Of a stretch of 64,000 bases of DNA, positions 10,989-22,700 are shown in pieces. The translations under genes and the position numbers were made by a program. Under the pieces are notes generated by a model that searched no databases, was not told the origin of the DNA, and worked only from the letters and a program-made list of their open reading frames with translations. Each line of letters starts with the position of its first letter. Position 1 is the first letter of the stretch. Source of the stretch: Megaleporinus macrocephalus (Eukaryota > Chordata > Actinopteri > Characiformes > Anostomidae); NCBI GenBank assembly GCA_021613375.1, contig CM038702.1, positions 21,166,349-21,230,348 of the forward strand, in the 5' to 3' direction.

Positions 10989-11146
10989 TTCTTCTGTCCG
11001 GTCTGTGTGCCCTGTGCTGCACAGGAATAGTTTCCGATCTGGCTCCCGAAGCGCACTGCCATGGCAATATCGCAGTCATCCACGGCCACCACCGCCACCT
11101 TCTCCCCCGACGGCCCATGAGGAATCCCCAACCGCCCGATGTTCGG
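10989..11146 (-). CDS. celsr1: celsr1 exon: laminin G 1, fourth segment
   Basis: This 158-nt exon has acceptor tgtgctacag and donor gtgagc. It starts in phase 0 with PNIGRLGIPHGPSGEKVAVV, continues AVDDCDIAMAVRFGSQIGNY, and ends SCAAQGTQTGQK plus two bases of Lys. The VDDCD and NYSCAAQGTQTG wording is diagnostic of CELSR LamG1 and supports CELSR1 over its paralogues. There is one N-glycosylation sequon (NYS). A (GA)14(TA)21 microsatellite starts only 12 nt beyond the donor site; as read in the transcript this is a (CU)n(UA)n tract directly downstream of the 5' splice site. Confidence 0.95.
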
Positions 11147-11820
11147 CTGTAGCACAAACAGAGCAGAAGAAGTCACATGATCAGTCTCTATTCACACCCC
11201 AAAGCCAAATGCACCGTGAACGTAACTGCATAAACACATGGACATATAGTTATACAGAACAAAAACTTACATAAACAGTACATAGAAATCACCTCCTGTA
11301 ACATCAGCAGTTGTAATACTCTGGAATTCTTGCATAATAATACAAAGAGTATTAATATTAGATGTTAGGCTGAGATTAGCTAATAAGATATACGGGCCTG
11401 CTAATCTAATCAATACATAAAGTTATTTTTTCCTTTCCAGGGCAGCTTTATGCCCCAAAAACAGTAACCGCCCTCACTGAACATAAAAGCGAAGAAATAA
11501 ACAGTGAGCCTCACTCACACTTACACACCTGTTCATTTTTCTACCTGGTCAGGATGTGGAGAAATGTATATGAAGAATAGGTGGCATACATGTAAGTACC
11601 TATATGTGATAAAAACATGTCTGATATTTGTATATCTTAATATCTTAATATCTGACACAATGTCAAAGGCAACAGCCACAGAGATACATGGCTAGAATAA
11701 TGCATGATATATATATATAATTATATAAATAAGTATATGTAATAAAAACCTGACACATATGTCAATTATATATATATATATATATATCATATGAAAATGC
11801 ATCATTTGAAAATGCCAATG

Positions 11821-11950
11821 GTGGTTTCATGACGAATGGACCAATAGATGTCCTCCAAAATAGCTCGGAAAAATTCTGGTTCCATTGACTTCTATTGAAA
11901 GTAAAGTAAGTTTTTGGTCTCTTCTGTAAAGTTGCAATTTTGCTCTTTCA
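11821..11950 (-). repeat. ~100-bp dispersed repeat, reversed copy
   Basis: It contains gaccaatagatgtcctccaa and ggttccattgacttctattg, the reverse complement of words found at 2503-2610, 52818-52980 and 62221-62400. This is a mobile or formerly mobile family of unknown class. Confidence 0.65.
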
Positions 11951-13842
11951 TATTCCAAAAATAAAATATTAACATTTTGTTCCAATGTATAAAGTAATCT
12001 CACTGTTAAAGTGAACTTAAATGAAAGCAAAAGTTTTTTTTTCTTCTATAAAACAGGAAGATTTTTACAGCAGGTACAGGAACAACAATGCCCACACAGA
12101 CACACACACACACCCACAAACTCTCATACACTCCTTCACGCACAGATGAAAGTTGAGGTGAGTCAAGACTGTTTACAGTAGAGGCCGAGCCTGAAGTGAT
12201 TTCTATCCGGTGGCTATGAGCACCTGGCTGGGGGCAGATATGGGCAGCTTGTTTAATTCTTTTTAGCATACACTCACTCACATTAGAGTTTAGACATCAA
12301 ACGCTGATGGGATCAGAAGAGAAGGGAGAAGAGAAAGGAGAGAGTGTGAGAGTGTATCATGGCTACCATCAGTACTTCTAGAACAGTGAACAACTGCAGT
12401 TTAACCTAAGCACACATTTCGACAGATCAGTCTGTAAACAATAACAACCAATGAACAGCAACTGCATAAACTACACAGTGACAAGTAGCTGATTAGATAT
12501 CAGTCAGTTACCACATTATTCCTACTTTATTCCTTTATAAAAAAAAATAATAATATCTTTATAATATTATTCTCACAAAAGCGAAATATTACAATACACA
12601 CTGTTTACTGTGAACATTATTTCTATGTATCGTGTTAATATATTTTTTTGCCCACTCTTACAGGCTATGCTGCTCGAGTTGCTTTCCATCACAGTTTCCA
12701 CTGCAGCGAGGCTTTTATCAGTCCTATCACCGGCCCTCCTACTGCCCTCTCCCTTTTTTCCACCGCCTAAAAACACTCTTTCTTTTTCCACCAAAGCTCT
12801 TTTCAACAACTGGACCATTTTAACCCTCTGACGTTCGACTCTGCTGGTTATTTTTGTTCGTTTCATTTCATTCCGTTGTCTCAAAAAGCACTCCTTCCTA
12901 CACCCCCCCCTCTCTCTGTCTGTATGTGTGAGCATATTTGATCTCTTTTCCTAAGGAAGTGCCACAGCAGAGAGAATGTGGTGGCTGAAAGCATCGAGGT
13001 GTGGTCAGTGAGAGACGTCCCATCGGGGGACCGGAGCAAACAAAGGCTTTGAAGAGCTGAGTGTGTCACGGTGTGTCAGAACGTACCCAAAATAGTTGAT
13101 TAATGGGACCAGACCTAAATCAGCACGCTCATATTTTGGTGCATTCTTTCAGCGCATTAGCAGCAGGATATGAGGGCGTGAGTTATTATCCAGATGGCTA
13201 TCTTCAGCCATGTTGTGTTGTGTTTTTTAGGCAGGAGACCGGACAAAACAAAACTGGCTCACAGTCGGTCTCGTGCCATCCAGACACATGCGGGACATTT
13301 AGATATATTTGAGTATCTGAGTATGTCTTGGCTTCTTTAAGATAAAGAACAACTGTAACTTTTATTCAGTTTATAAGATGTGAACGGTGGTGGTGATGCA
13401 AACCAGGCAGATGAACTCTGGTTACATGGTTTGAATACACTGCCTGATGATAGAGACAATGTTTTATGATAGGATAAGATTTTAGGGTTAAACATATTTT
13501 TAAAAGTCATTCATGGTTGAAACATACATGCAGGCGCTGTACAAACTGATTTATACAACTGACTCTACAAAACAGACTTATATTATCATTACTGTAACTC
13601 CAAACCATAATTTGCATTTCAATAACTAAAACAGGTGAACATTTTTAATTTAAATGTAGGTCTGGATCACATGAATAACTATTTCCGAGATCTAAAAACT
13701 CAATATGATTTGAGGCAAATGCATAATACCTGAGTGCTAATTGCCTATGCTTGATGGGTATAAGTTTCAGTTACTTCAATCACTGTGTGCTTATGTAGAA
13801 AACTAAGAGCAGTGACGTGCTGTTTAAAGCAATACAAATCTT

Positions 13843-13968
13843 AAGTCTTGACTATAGTCGAACGACAAGTAGCGCCTTTCGTTTTGAACTGGAGTAAGGT
13901 ACAAAAACAGAAACTTCTGTAGTGCAAAAATAAATAAGCTACTTGTCGTTCGGCTGTACTTTAGACTT
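13843..13968. mobile_element. small MITE-like inverted-repeat element
   Basis: The ~30-bp arms aagtcttgactatagtcgaa(cgacaagtag) and ctacttgtcgttcggctgta(ctttagactt) are inverted copies with a few mismatches, separated by about 65 bp. There is no ORF. No target-site duplication could be fixed. Confidence 0.5.
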
Positions 13969-16900
13969 TTTCCTGACAGGCGCACAGTGTCACATGCCTA
14001 ATTTACCCTGATTCCAGATCAGCAGCATTCAGTTTACCATTAAAGACAGTGAAATCATATCCTGCTCTCTGCCTTCTTTGTAGGGAAGTGACCAATACTG
14101 AAATCTCATTAAGGCCACTGGCTTTGGGCCAAGCTCTGCTTAAAGAAGTGAAAAAAAAAAAAAAAAGAAAGAAAGTCAAAAAGCTCCAAGCAGGCCAGGG
14201 CTGTTGGCACACAGCCTGCCCAGAGATGTAGCCTTTAGCTTGGGACTGTTTTTAGCATCCCTCCCCTTTGCAGAGCCCCAGAGTTCCTCTGTTGTACGAG
14301 GGTTTGAAATGAACACCTGTCCCGCACGTCCCAGTGGAAGGACTCTGTTGATGGACAAACGTTAGCTGTGGTTAACACAATGAAGAGACCCTAGTTCATA
14401 AAAGCACCCGCTTCCTGCATATGAACTGCTGCCTGTCGCCACAGAGTGAGCCAAAAGTACTCAAAGTTGGCAGCTAATACTGTTCTGAGCTATATTAAAT
14501 ATATTTTTGTTTATAAGTCAAAGTACATTATACAATGCCAGAAACTGCATAAGCAAGTTTACTTAAGATAACTACATAACTTGATGTAGTTGTGTGATGA
14601 TTTAGGTGAGCAGTTTGCTCAGTGCTAACTGCTGTGGTCTAAGCTTTCATTACTTCCTTGCGGCATTAGCCTCATATTTCCAGCACAAAACCAAAGCGAA
14701 CTTCAGACACCGAACACGTCTTGACTGACTGATTCCAGTAGCATTAAAAACCTGAATTACACTTTAATTTAATTTCTTGCCGAACGTGAACTTGCTGAAA
14801 CCTCTTCAGCAAACCATGACCTACAATGGAAGAAATCAAACTTCACAGACAGCAGCATAAATCAGTCCCATGGCTTAATATTGGCCGACATTCCACTAAT
14901 TATTTGCCGCTGCTGGTCCACCCTTAGACCACCCAGATTATTGGGAGTCTGACTAAGCTCTGACTAGTTTTTAATCTCGGCAAACAGATTTTAAATACAC
15001 AGAGACTTGTATTTTGGAAAATGAGACAAATATTACAAACATCTTTAATGACTAGGTCTGATATAAAATGATTTAGTCTAAAATGTAGTTGCTGGTACTA
15101 TGCTAGCTGAAAGGTGTTTACAAAAACTAATTTACAAAAGATAAAGAAAGAAGAAAATGAATGAAAAATACATCAACTGGATACTGTGTGTAAATCTGAG
15201 TGATGAAAAATTGCATTGCTTGACCACCAGTGAAAAAACGCTGAGCAGAGCCCCAGTGGACCGCCAGTTATGGGCCAACTGTGTTCCACTGTCCTCTCGC
15301 TATCATGTTTGCTGAAATGAAAAAAAAGTTCCACGTTGGAGCAGTTCGGCTCAAATCCTAAGTAATCCTAACTAAATCCAAACTAAGACAAGAAAATTCT
15401 CAGGTAAAGTTCACGAACCAGCATAAACCTTAACACATTTCCTTTTCCAGTAGTGCTGGTTTTCCTTCAGAAGCTGAAAGCGCTTTTGAGTGTGTGCCAG
15501 CTCCCTCATAAGCGTGTACCATGTACCGTACAGTACGACACAGTCAACAACAGGCAGGGTCAAGCGAGTCAGCCTCGCTGGCATGCCCTAAGCTTTGATT
15601 TAAGAGTTAAGCTCCAGAGCGCTTGATTTCACAGAGTCATTTATCTAGCCTCTTAATCAAGCTCTCAGGGGAGTAGAATAACAGCACACTGGCTACTAAC
15701 ACGGGGGAAAATTGCTGTTTTTTTTTTTTAACACAATCTTCCAGCAGAAAGATCATCAGAGAAAGGAATGATAAACATTGGCTAAATCACTGAGAACAAC
15801 GCTGTAGAATGTTGTGGCAGTTACAAAAGCAATCAGAGTGCCATGTGAACATACCACAAGAGTATGTGCATATTTATTATAGTATATATTCATTGGCTCT
15901 ACTGAGTCTAGATAGGGCACAGATAGCTGATTTACCATCAGATATGAATGCGACAGGACTGGACATATCCTGTATACAGAACTGGGGACCAGTAGCACTG
16001 GATTGGCATCCCGGGTAAGCTCTTACTCAGCAGGTAAAAGAAGGAACAAAACCTCCTGTGTCTAAAACACTGAAAGAACAACATTACCCAGCGTCACCCG
16101 AGGCATCAAATTTGTCCGCATCAGAAAATTAGAGCTTTCACATGCAGACCAAGTTTACTTCTGTCAGAAATAATGTTTGCTTCAAGCGAACTCCTTGATA
16201 AACAACCAAGATCAACGTGTGATTAACGTAAAACAGCTAGATGGAACGCCAATGACTCATGTGGTGCTTCCACCAATCCAAATCTGAACACACCCGAAAC
16301 TGAAGCACAGAGCTGGGGGTTATCACAGCATCACAGACTCCAGTGTGGATCTGACGCATCAAAATGCCTTCAAAAGACAGCGAGTAATCGGTGGTCCCTC
16401 TGAGGCATGTGCCAGACTCTCCTCAGGTGGTTTGGCGGCAACCGATACTGGCAGGTAACAGACATGTGGGATGCCAAACAAGCAGCACAAGTGCCGTGAA
16501 GAATCCTGTTTGGGCACGCACCACCTCTGGATTTATCCGGAAACAGAAGCTAGACTACTCACACTACTGAGAGCCAGAGAAAGAGAAGCTTAACAGAGAT
16601 CAATCCCACTGCAGTCCGTGTAATTAAAACATAAGGTTGGGTCTAAATGGCGCCACTAGTGAGAAATGATTGAATACAAAGACGTTCATAACAAATGACA
16701 TAATCAGCAAAATCATTTGAGTGAATAGTGAATAGAATCCTTTAATTGTAACATGAGTTTTAGAATCTCGTAGTATTGGTGTTCTCCTTTTGTTTAAATG
16801 ACTGTCGACATTGACTGTACAGGTTTGCGCAAAAGATTAGAGCAAATCCAGCTCTGAGCTGTTGGAACATGAGCTTCAGTGGAAGAGATAGGTTTGACCA

Positions 16901-18808
16901 AGTAAGCTAAACATAGTGCAGTGATCTATAATGCTTCTTCTTTATTTTACTTGTATTTCTTTGTGAAAATTCTCGTTTTCAGTTTGAGACCAGATTTTTA
17001 TGGTGGTCTCAGAATTTGGATCCCACTGTATATTAATAACAAAAAAAGTGCTAACTTGTTAGAGAAATATGTTGTAATCCCAAATCTAAGGCTCCATACA
17101 TCATGAAATATGTATATGAAAGTATTTAAAAGTAAATGGATATTATTAGTATATGGAATTATAAAATATACGTTTTATATTTACTTTTATATTTCTCATT
17201 TCTATTGTTTGATATGCAGACAATTTATTATTATTATATGATTTTATATGATATGCACATTTTAAGTGGCCCAAAATAGCTTGGAATAAAATTTCTTTTG
17301 GATTTTGTAAGGTAACGATAAGCTATCTTACTTAAATAAAAGACCTCTCAGTGGACACACATGCAGTCTTAAGAGAATTTTGAATTAGCAAGCAATGCAG
17401 ACTTTCTAATGAAATAAAGTCAGTCTAGGTGAAACATACGTATGCATACGTACACCCCTCACTCTGCGGCAGCATGCCACGTGCCCTCTGGCCTCTGGAA
17501 CTAACAGGTGCCAGCTTGTTTGAGGTTGCCGCCCTGGGGAGCAACACAGTAACTCAAAAACCTCACCTTTTCCTACTCTACCTGAAGTAGTGGCAGCGTT
17601 AGTATTTCAGCACTGACAAAATATTAGTGTTGAGATTATATGACTACATGCCGCATCTGAAATACAGACATTAGATTGATATGTGATATTTTGACCAAAA
17701 TAATTTGTTTGGATTACATGCATCAATCAAAATATCCCTAGGAACACTGATCTGGAGTGACTGGCCAATATGTTTAAAGCACATGAGAGAAAGCACATAA
17801 AACAACAATAAAAAAAAAACAACATACTGCCAAGTTATAATCTTAATAATATAATACTAACCTAATAAAATTCTACGCTTATAGCTTCATTGTCTGTAGT
17901 ATGAATTGGCAAATTCACATAGAGGGGCTTTGATGAGTGTGATCTAAGGTTTTTTTCATATTACTCGCTCCCCTATGAGATCAAGTATGGTGTTTTTTTT
18001 TTTTTATCAGAAAGGTGTGGGAGTGAAAAGCAGGTGTCAGATTATGTTTCAATCGGATCCTGTCAGGGGCGCCTCGACACAGATGTGGCCAATAGGGGTC
18101 CCGCACTTAAATGTGTAGTACTGCAGCAGCCGGGCAGACGCCCACACACAAATACTCCTAACAGGCACATATTGAGATCTATGGTGGATATGTGACTATT
18201 TGTCCAGCTGTCAGATCACGACTGTACTGCAAAACCCCAATCTCCTCTTAAGCTCTTTCCTGAACAGCAGCATGTGTTAATCAGCCCACTGAGGCGGGAC
18301 GGGATCACCCCTGGCTGCAGCATTCCAGCTCCAATGAGCATCGACTTGACACCCTACAATGTAATCTTCATTTAGGTACAATGCTGCTCAGTTGCCTGCA
18401 AGTGAAGCGAAAACAGCGAGAATACAAACAAACACATTTCTAAACCTATACCGGCTACCCTCCAACTGCATACTCATATCTGTGAATGTGTGGACTGCAG
18501 AAGCCCCTGTCTGTTCACTCTGTGTGTTTGTTTGAGGGTCCTAACTAACTTTTCATGAATTAATTAATCATTTATTACACTAATATCTGGTACACTCTTC
18601 TGTAAACCCAAAAACACCTAGGCCTCTTTCCCTCACTGTTTTTTTCTCCCCTTGTCTTTCCCTCTTTCGCCCTTTCAGGTGTTGACAATTCCCCCTTCAT
18701 CTCCCAACACTCGTCTCCAGGGACGATAGGCTTGCTGGCGCCATGGCAACGCACTTGATCCCTACAGCTTGTGACAAAGAGGGAGAAGGAGGAGATCAGG
18801 AGGTGCTG

Positions 18809-18832
18809 GGGGGAGAGAGAGAGAGAGAGAAG

Positions 18833-18865
<33 letters not shown>
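18809..18865. repeat. (GA)n microsatellite
   Basis: This is a nearly pure GA run with a few AAG interruptions. The apparent serine/leucine-rich ORF on the minus strand is an artefact of it. Confidence 0.9.
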
Positions 18866-19184
18866 TGTATACTTGTGTATACCGATTAAAATCCACTATA
18901 ATATGGATTTCAAACTTACAGTGTAAAATTTCAATACAAGAAACAAAAACATACTGAATTAACACAGAAACAGGCAAGAACAGAACTCTTGTTAATTCCT
19001 TGTTAAGTCCTTATATGTCCACTTGGCAGCTCTCTTAGCGTCAGCCCCGGGCAGTTACAAGACCAGACTCCTACATTCTACTTAAATGGGATGAAACCTG
19101 AACCTGAATCTGTAACTGAGAAGACACGCTACCGTTTCAAAAATGTTTAAAATCGCAGCTAAAATCTTGTCATTTTTGGCTCGG

Positions 19185-20026
19185 ACAACACAGCTAACAC
19201 AGCTAACACAGATAACACAGTTAACACAGTTAACACAGTTAACACAGATAACACAGCTAACACAGTTAACACAGATAACAACGTTAACACAGATAACACA
19301 GCTAACACAGCTAACACAGCTAACACAGATAACACCGTTAACATAGATAACACAGCTAACACAGCTAACACAGATAACACAGTTAACACAGTTAACACAG
19401 ATAACACAGATAACACCGTTAACACAGATAACACAGATAACGCCGTTAACACAGCTAACACAGATAACACAGCTAACACAGCTAACACCGTTAACACAGA
19501 TAACACCGTTAACACAGATAACACAGCTAACACAGCTAACACAGATAACACAGCTAACACAGCTAACACAGATAACACCGTTAACACAGATAACACAGAT
19601 AACACCGTTAACACAGATAACACAGCTAACACAGATAACACAGATAACACAGTTAACACAGCTAACACAGCTAACACAGATAACACAGCTAACACAGATA
19701 ACACAGTTAACACAGTTTACACAGCTAACACAGATAACACAGCTAACACAGATAACACAGCTAACACAGATAACACAGTTAACGCAGCTAACACAGCTAA
19801 CACAGTTAACACAGCTAACACAGATAACACAGATAACACAGCTAACACAGCTAACACAGATAACAGCTAACACAGATAACACAGCTAACACAGTTAACAC
19901 AGCTAACACAGATAACACAGTTACACAGCTAACACAGATAACACAGTTAACACAGCTAACACAGATAACACAGCTAACACAGTTAACACAGCTAACACAG
20001 ATAACACAGTTACACAGCTAACACAG
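19185..20026. repeat. 9-bp minisatellite, about 93 units
   Basis: The tandem unit is NTAACACAG, where N cycles among C, A and T; some units end CACCG, and a few are 8 bp or shorter. A block of roughly 60 bp is repeated about 90 bp apart near the right end (around 19870-19935 and 19960-20026), which shows a higher-order arrangement. Because the unit is divisible by three, two minus-strand frames stay open and produce false proteins of 278 and 184 residues (CVSCVICV- and VLAVLSVL-type). Confidence 0.95.
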
Positions 20027-22235
20027 GCCGTTCTATCTACTACGCATGCACATATCTCCACAATGAAGGTGGCTATTTTCCAGCAGAGTCCTCTGGATCT
20101 TGTTATTGAAGTGAAGGACTGTCTGTACAGATTTAAATCAGAGAACTCCTCCTTCTACATTTATAATCTATCTAGGTCGATACAGTGTCAAATGTTTTAT
20201 GTAGTTATGCCCCTGTGCGCTAGCTAGGCCAGTCACAGTACATCTACTACTTAACACTAGACAACATCTCTGCATCTACTGGAAATCTCATTGCAGGCTT
20301 TATTCCAGCACTTCAAAAAAACAAAAAGCCACAAATGTCAACCTTTATCAAAGCCTACGATATAAGCCTAAGGACCTTTTGGAAAACAGGCAGCCATAAG
20401 CAAAATCTATAGGTCGAAGATCAACGAGAGCTGAAAAATCCAACAGTTTCTTTGGTAAAAAGCCAGCTACATTTCTACTCCTCACAAGTTTTTACATGAG
20501 AGCATACTGTAGCGGCTGTGGAGCTGTTTTGCCCAGAGGCTGAGCTCAAGTTTCTGAAAAGTTTTCTGATTTGACACTTACAGTTGTGCGGAAGCCTCAG
20601 CTTTGAGACAAACCGCCTTAAGACAGCCCAAACTGACAGGCCAAAATATACTCTTACACCCATTCGGCACGTCACTCAGCAAGAAGACAACTTTGTTGTT
20701 TGGGATTAGAGGGAAAGAGCACTAATAGATCGGCTTACGCGCAAAACTGGAAGAAAGAGGTGATGAACGAAAGAATGCTATCACGCTACCGCATATCCAG
20801 CAAATTCAAATGTGAACATTGTGCTTCTCACTTCAAATGTAGCCAATCTACCACAACATGGTTTACCGTTGCCTCTATGGTGCTACACATAAACCCTGAG
20901 AGCGAGAGGACAGCGGACCACTATTGGTGTGCTTACGGCAAGGCTGGTGGTGCACTGGTGTCTTGCTCTGTGTTTTTTGGGTGGATTTCAGTAATTAGTT
21001 CAGTAATTAATGATGCAACAGCATTTTCAACTAAATCTAAGACATTATTTTTCCCTCACTTAAAAACAGTTGTTTTTCCAAAATAAAAGTGAATTTAAAA
21101 TCATATATGCAGGACAGTAATCTGGGTGGTCCCAGGGTGGATGAGCAGAGAAAAATGGCCAGTGCACTGATATATGCTTGCTATCTGGAAAGCTATGAAG
21201 CTAATGTAGCAACAAATGGCATCACGCAAACTACATGCTGGTCTTCTAAAGCATGTGCCTTTATCTGTGTTGAGCTTTAAAGCAATCTTAAATAGACTTG
21301 CTCATGTGGTTCCTGACACAGCTACAACGTTTGCCATACCTTTTACCCATACCTGTTAGCTACACTATCCTTGTAGCTCCAGTGCAAAGCTGCAAAGCTA
21401 ACGAAGCGCTCCTCAGACAGCAGACATGTCATGGCTGATGGACTACATTTGGGATAAGGGCAAAACTGTCTATATTAGATTTTTTGCTGAAGGAACAATA
21501 CTGCAGTGTACAATCACAGGGACGTTTGCCAAGAATGCAGTGAATTTCTGAGCTTGTCTGGGGGGCGGTCACTGCAGGAAACACGCAACGGGGGAGTCGA
21601 AGGCCGATAGGGCTATTTTCATAATAAAGGAAACGGTGAGCGAGAGCGTGTGATTTTATTTGGGTTAGAGTGAGGAAATGCAGCCTCTCTCCCACCCTGC
21701 CTGCTCTCCTGCCTCTCCATGCAGCCAGGCATCACACTCTCAGAAACCACCACCAGGTCTGGACACTACTCATAGAACGTCTCTCTTACTTTTTGATGTT
21801 AGCCACATTTTAGAATAACAATAAAGACATTAAAACTGAAAAGTAACATTAAAAGCTATACAGGAATTAATAAGCAGACATCTTCGATCATTTAAGACTC
21901 TTTAAAGTAGCCCACAAACAAAAAGTTGATATTGAAACTTTTTATATAAATATGAAATGTATGTATTTATATATACCAGTTGATTCAGCCTTCAGCAGTT
22001 CAGAATCACCTGAAAGTTTTAAGGCGCCTGCTTTTTAACCCATTCAGGTCAACAATGCTGGATATGATACCAAAGGCCGTTCTGCGCAAAAGAATAAATC
22101 TTGGGAACGCTGCAGTCTAGAGACATTTGTAGCAATACTCTTTTCAAAGTGTGGTCATATCTCTTTTAGAAGCTTTTGTAATTCAACCTGAACTGCAATG
22201 TCTTTCTGGAGACTTTGTGAAATACATGTCATAAG

Positions 22236-22700
22236 TAGGCGTGTGTTTTAAAAATCGATTTTTCGATTCAAATTGATCTTCATTTGAATAATCCGATATC
22301 GATTCATATAAACCTGAGATCGACCTTTAAAATTAGCATTCCAGCCATTGCTTTTCACACAACGAGATCTGGCTGGAGGAGCACATCAGTTAAACACAGC
22401 TGGAGCACAAGTGAAGGCGCCCCTGAACTTGAAACCAGATGTCTGGCTACATTTTGGATTTAGAAACCATGACGGTATATAAACATATAAACACTAATGT
22501 TTTTAGTAATGGTAGGTTGGGTGCTCCTTGTACATTTACCACATTAGTTCTCTGAAAATCTCTTTTCATATTCAAACAAAACATATTATTGTAACTGAAA
22601 TATCTCTAAATGAATCGATATTGAATTGAATCGAATCGGAAATCAAATTGAATTGGGACCTTGTGAATCAGGATCGAAGCGATCCGTGAAATCAGCCCTA
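22236..22700. mobile_element. hAT-like MITE with 8-bp target duplication
   Basis: This 465-bp element starts taggcgtgtgttttaaaaat and ends ...gtgaaatcagcccta, imperfect inverted ends of the TAGGGCTG type. It is flanked by gtcataag and gtcataat, an 8-bp duplication with one mismatch, as expected for hAT transposition. The interior is rich in TCGAT/AATCG words. There is no transposase. Confidence 0.65.

Noticed and set aside
19082..19918. 278- and 184-residue Cys/Val and Val/Leu-rich ORFs on the minus strand
   Set aside because: They are produced by the 9-bp tandem repeat, whose length is divisible by three; there is no start context, splice support or domain.
19185..20026. CRISPR-like array
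   Set aside because: Units are 9 bp, contiguous and without spacers; this is a minisatellite in vertebrate DNA.
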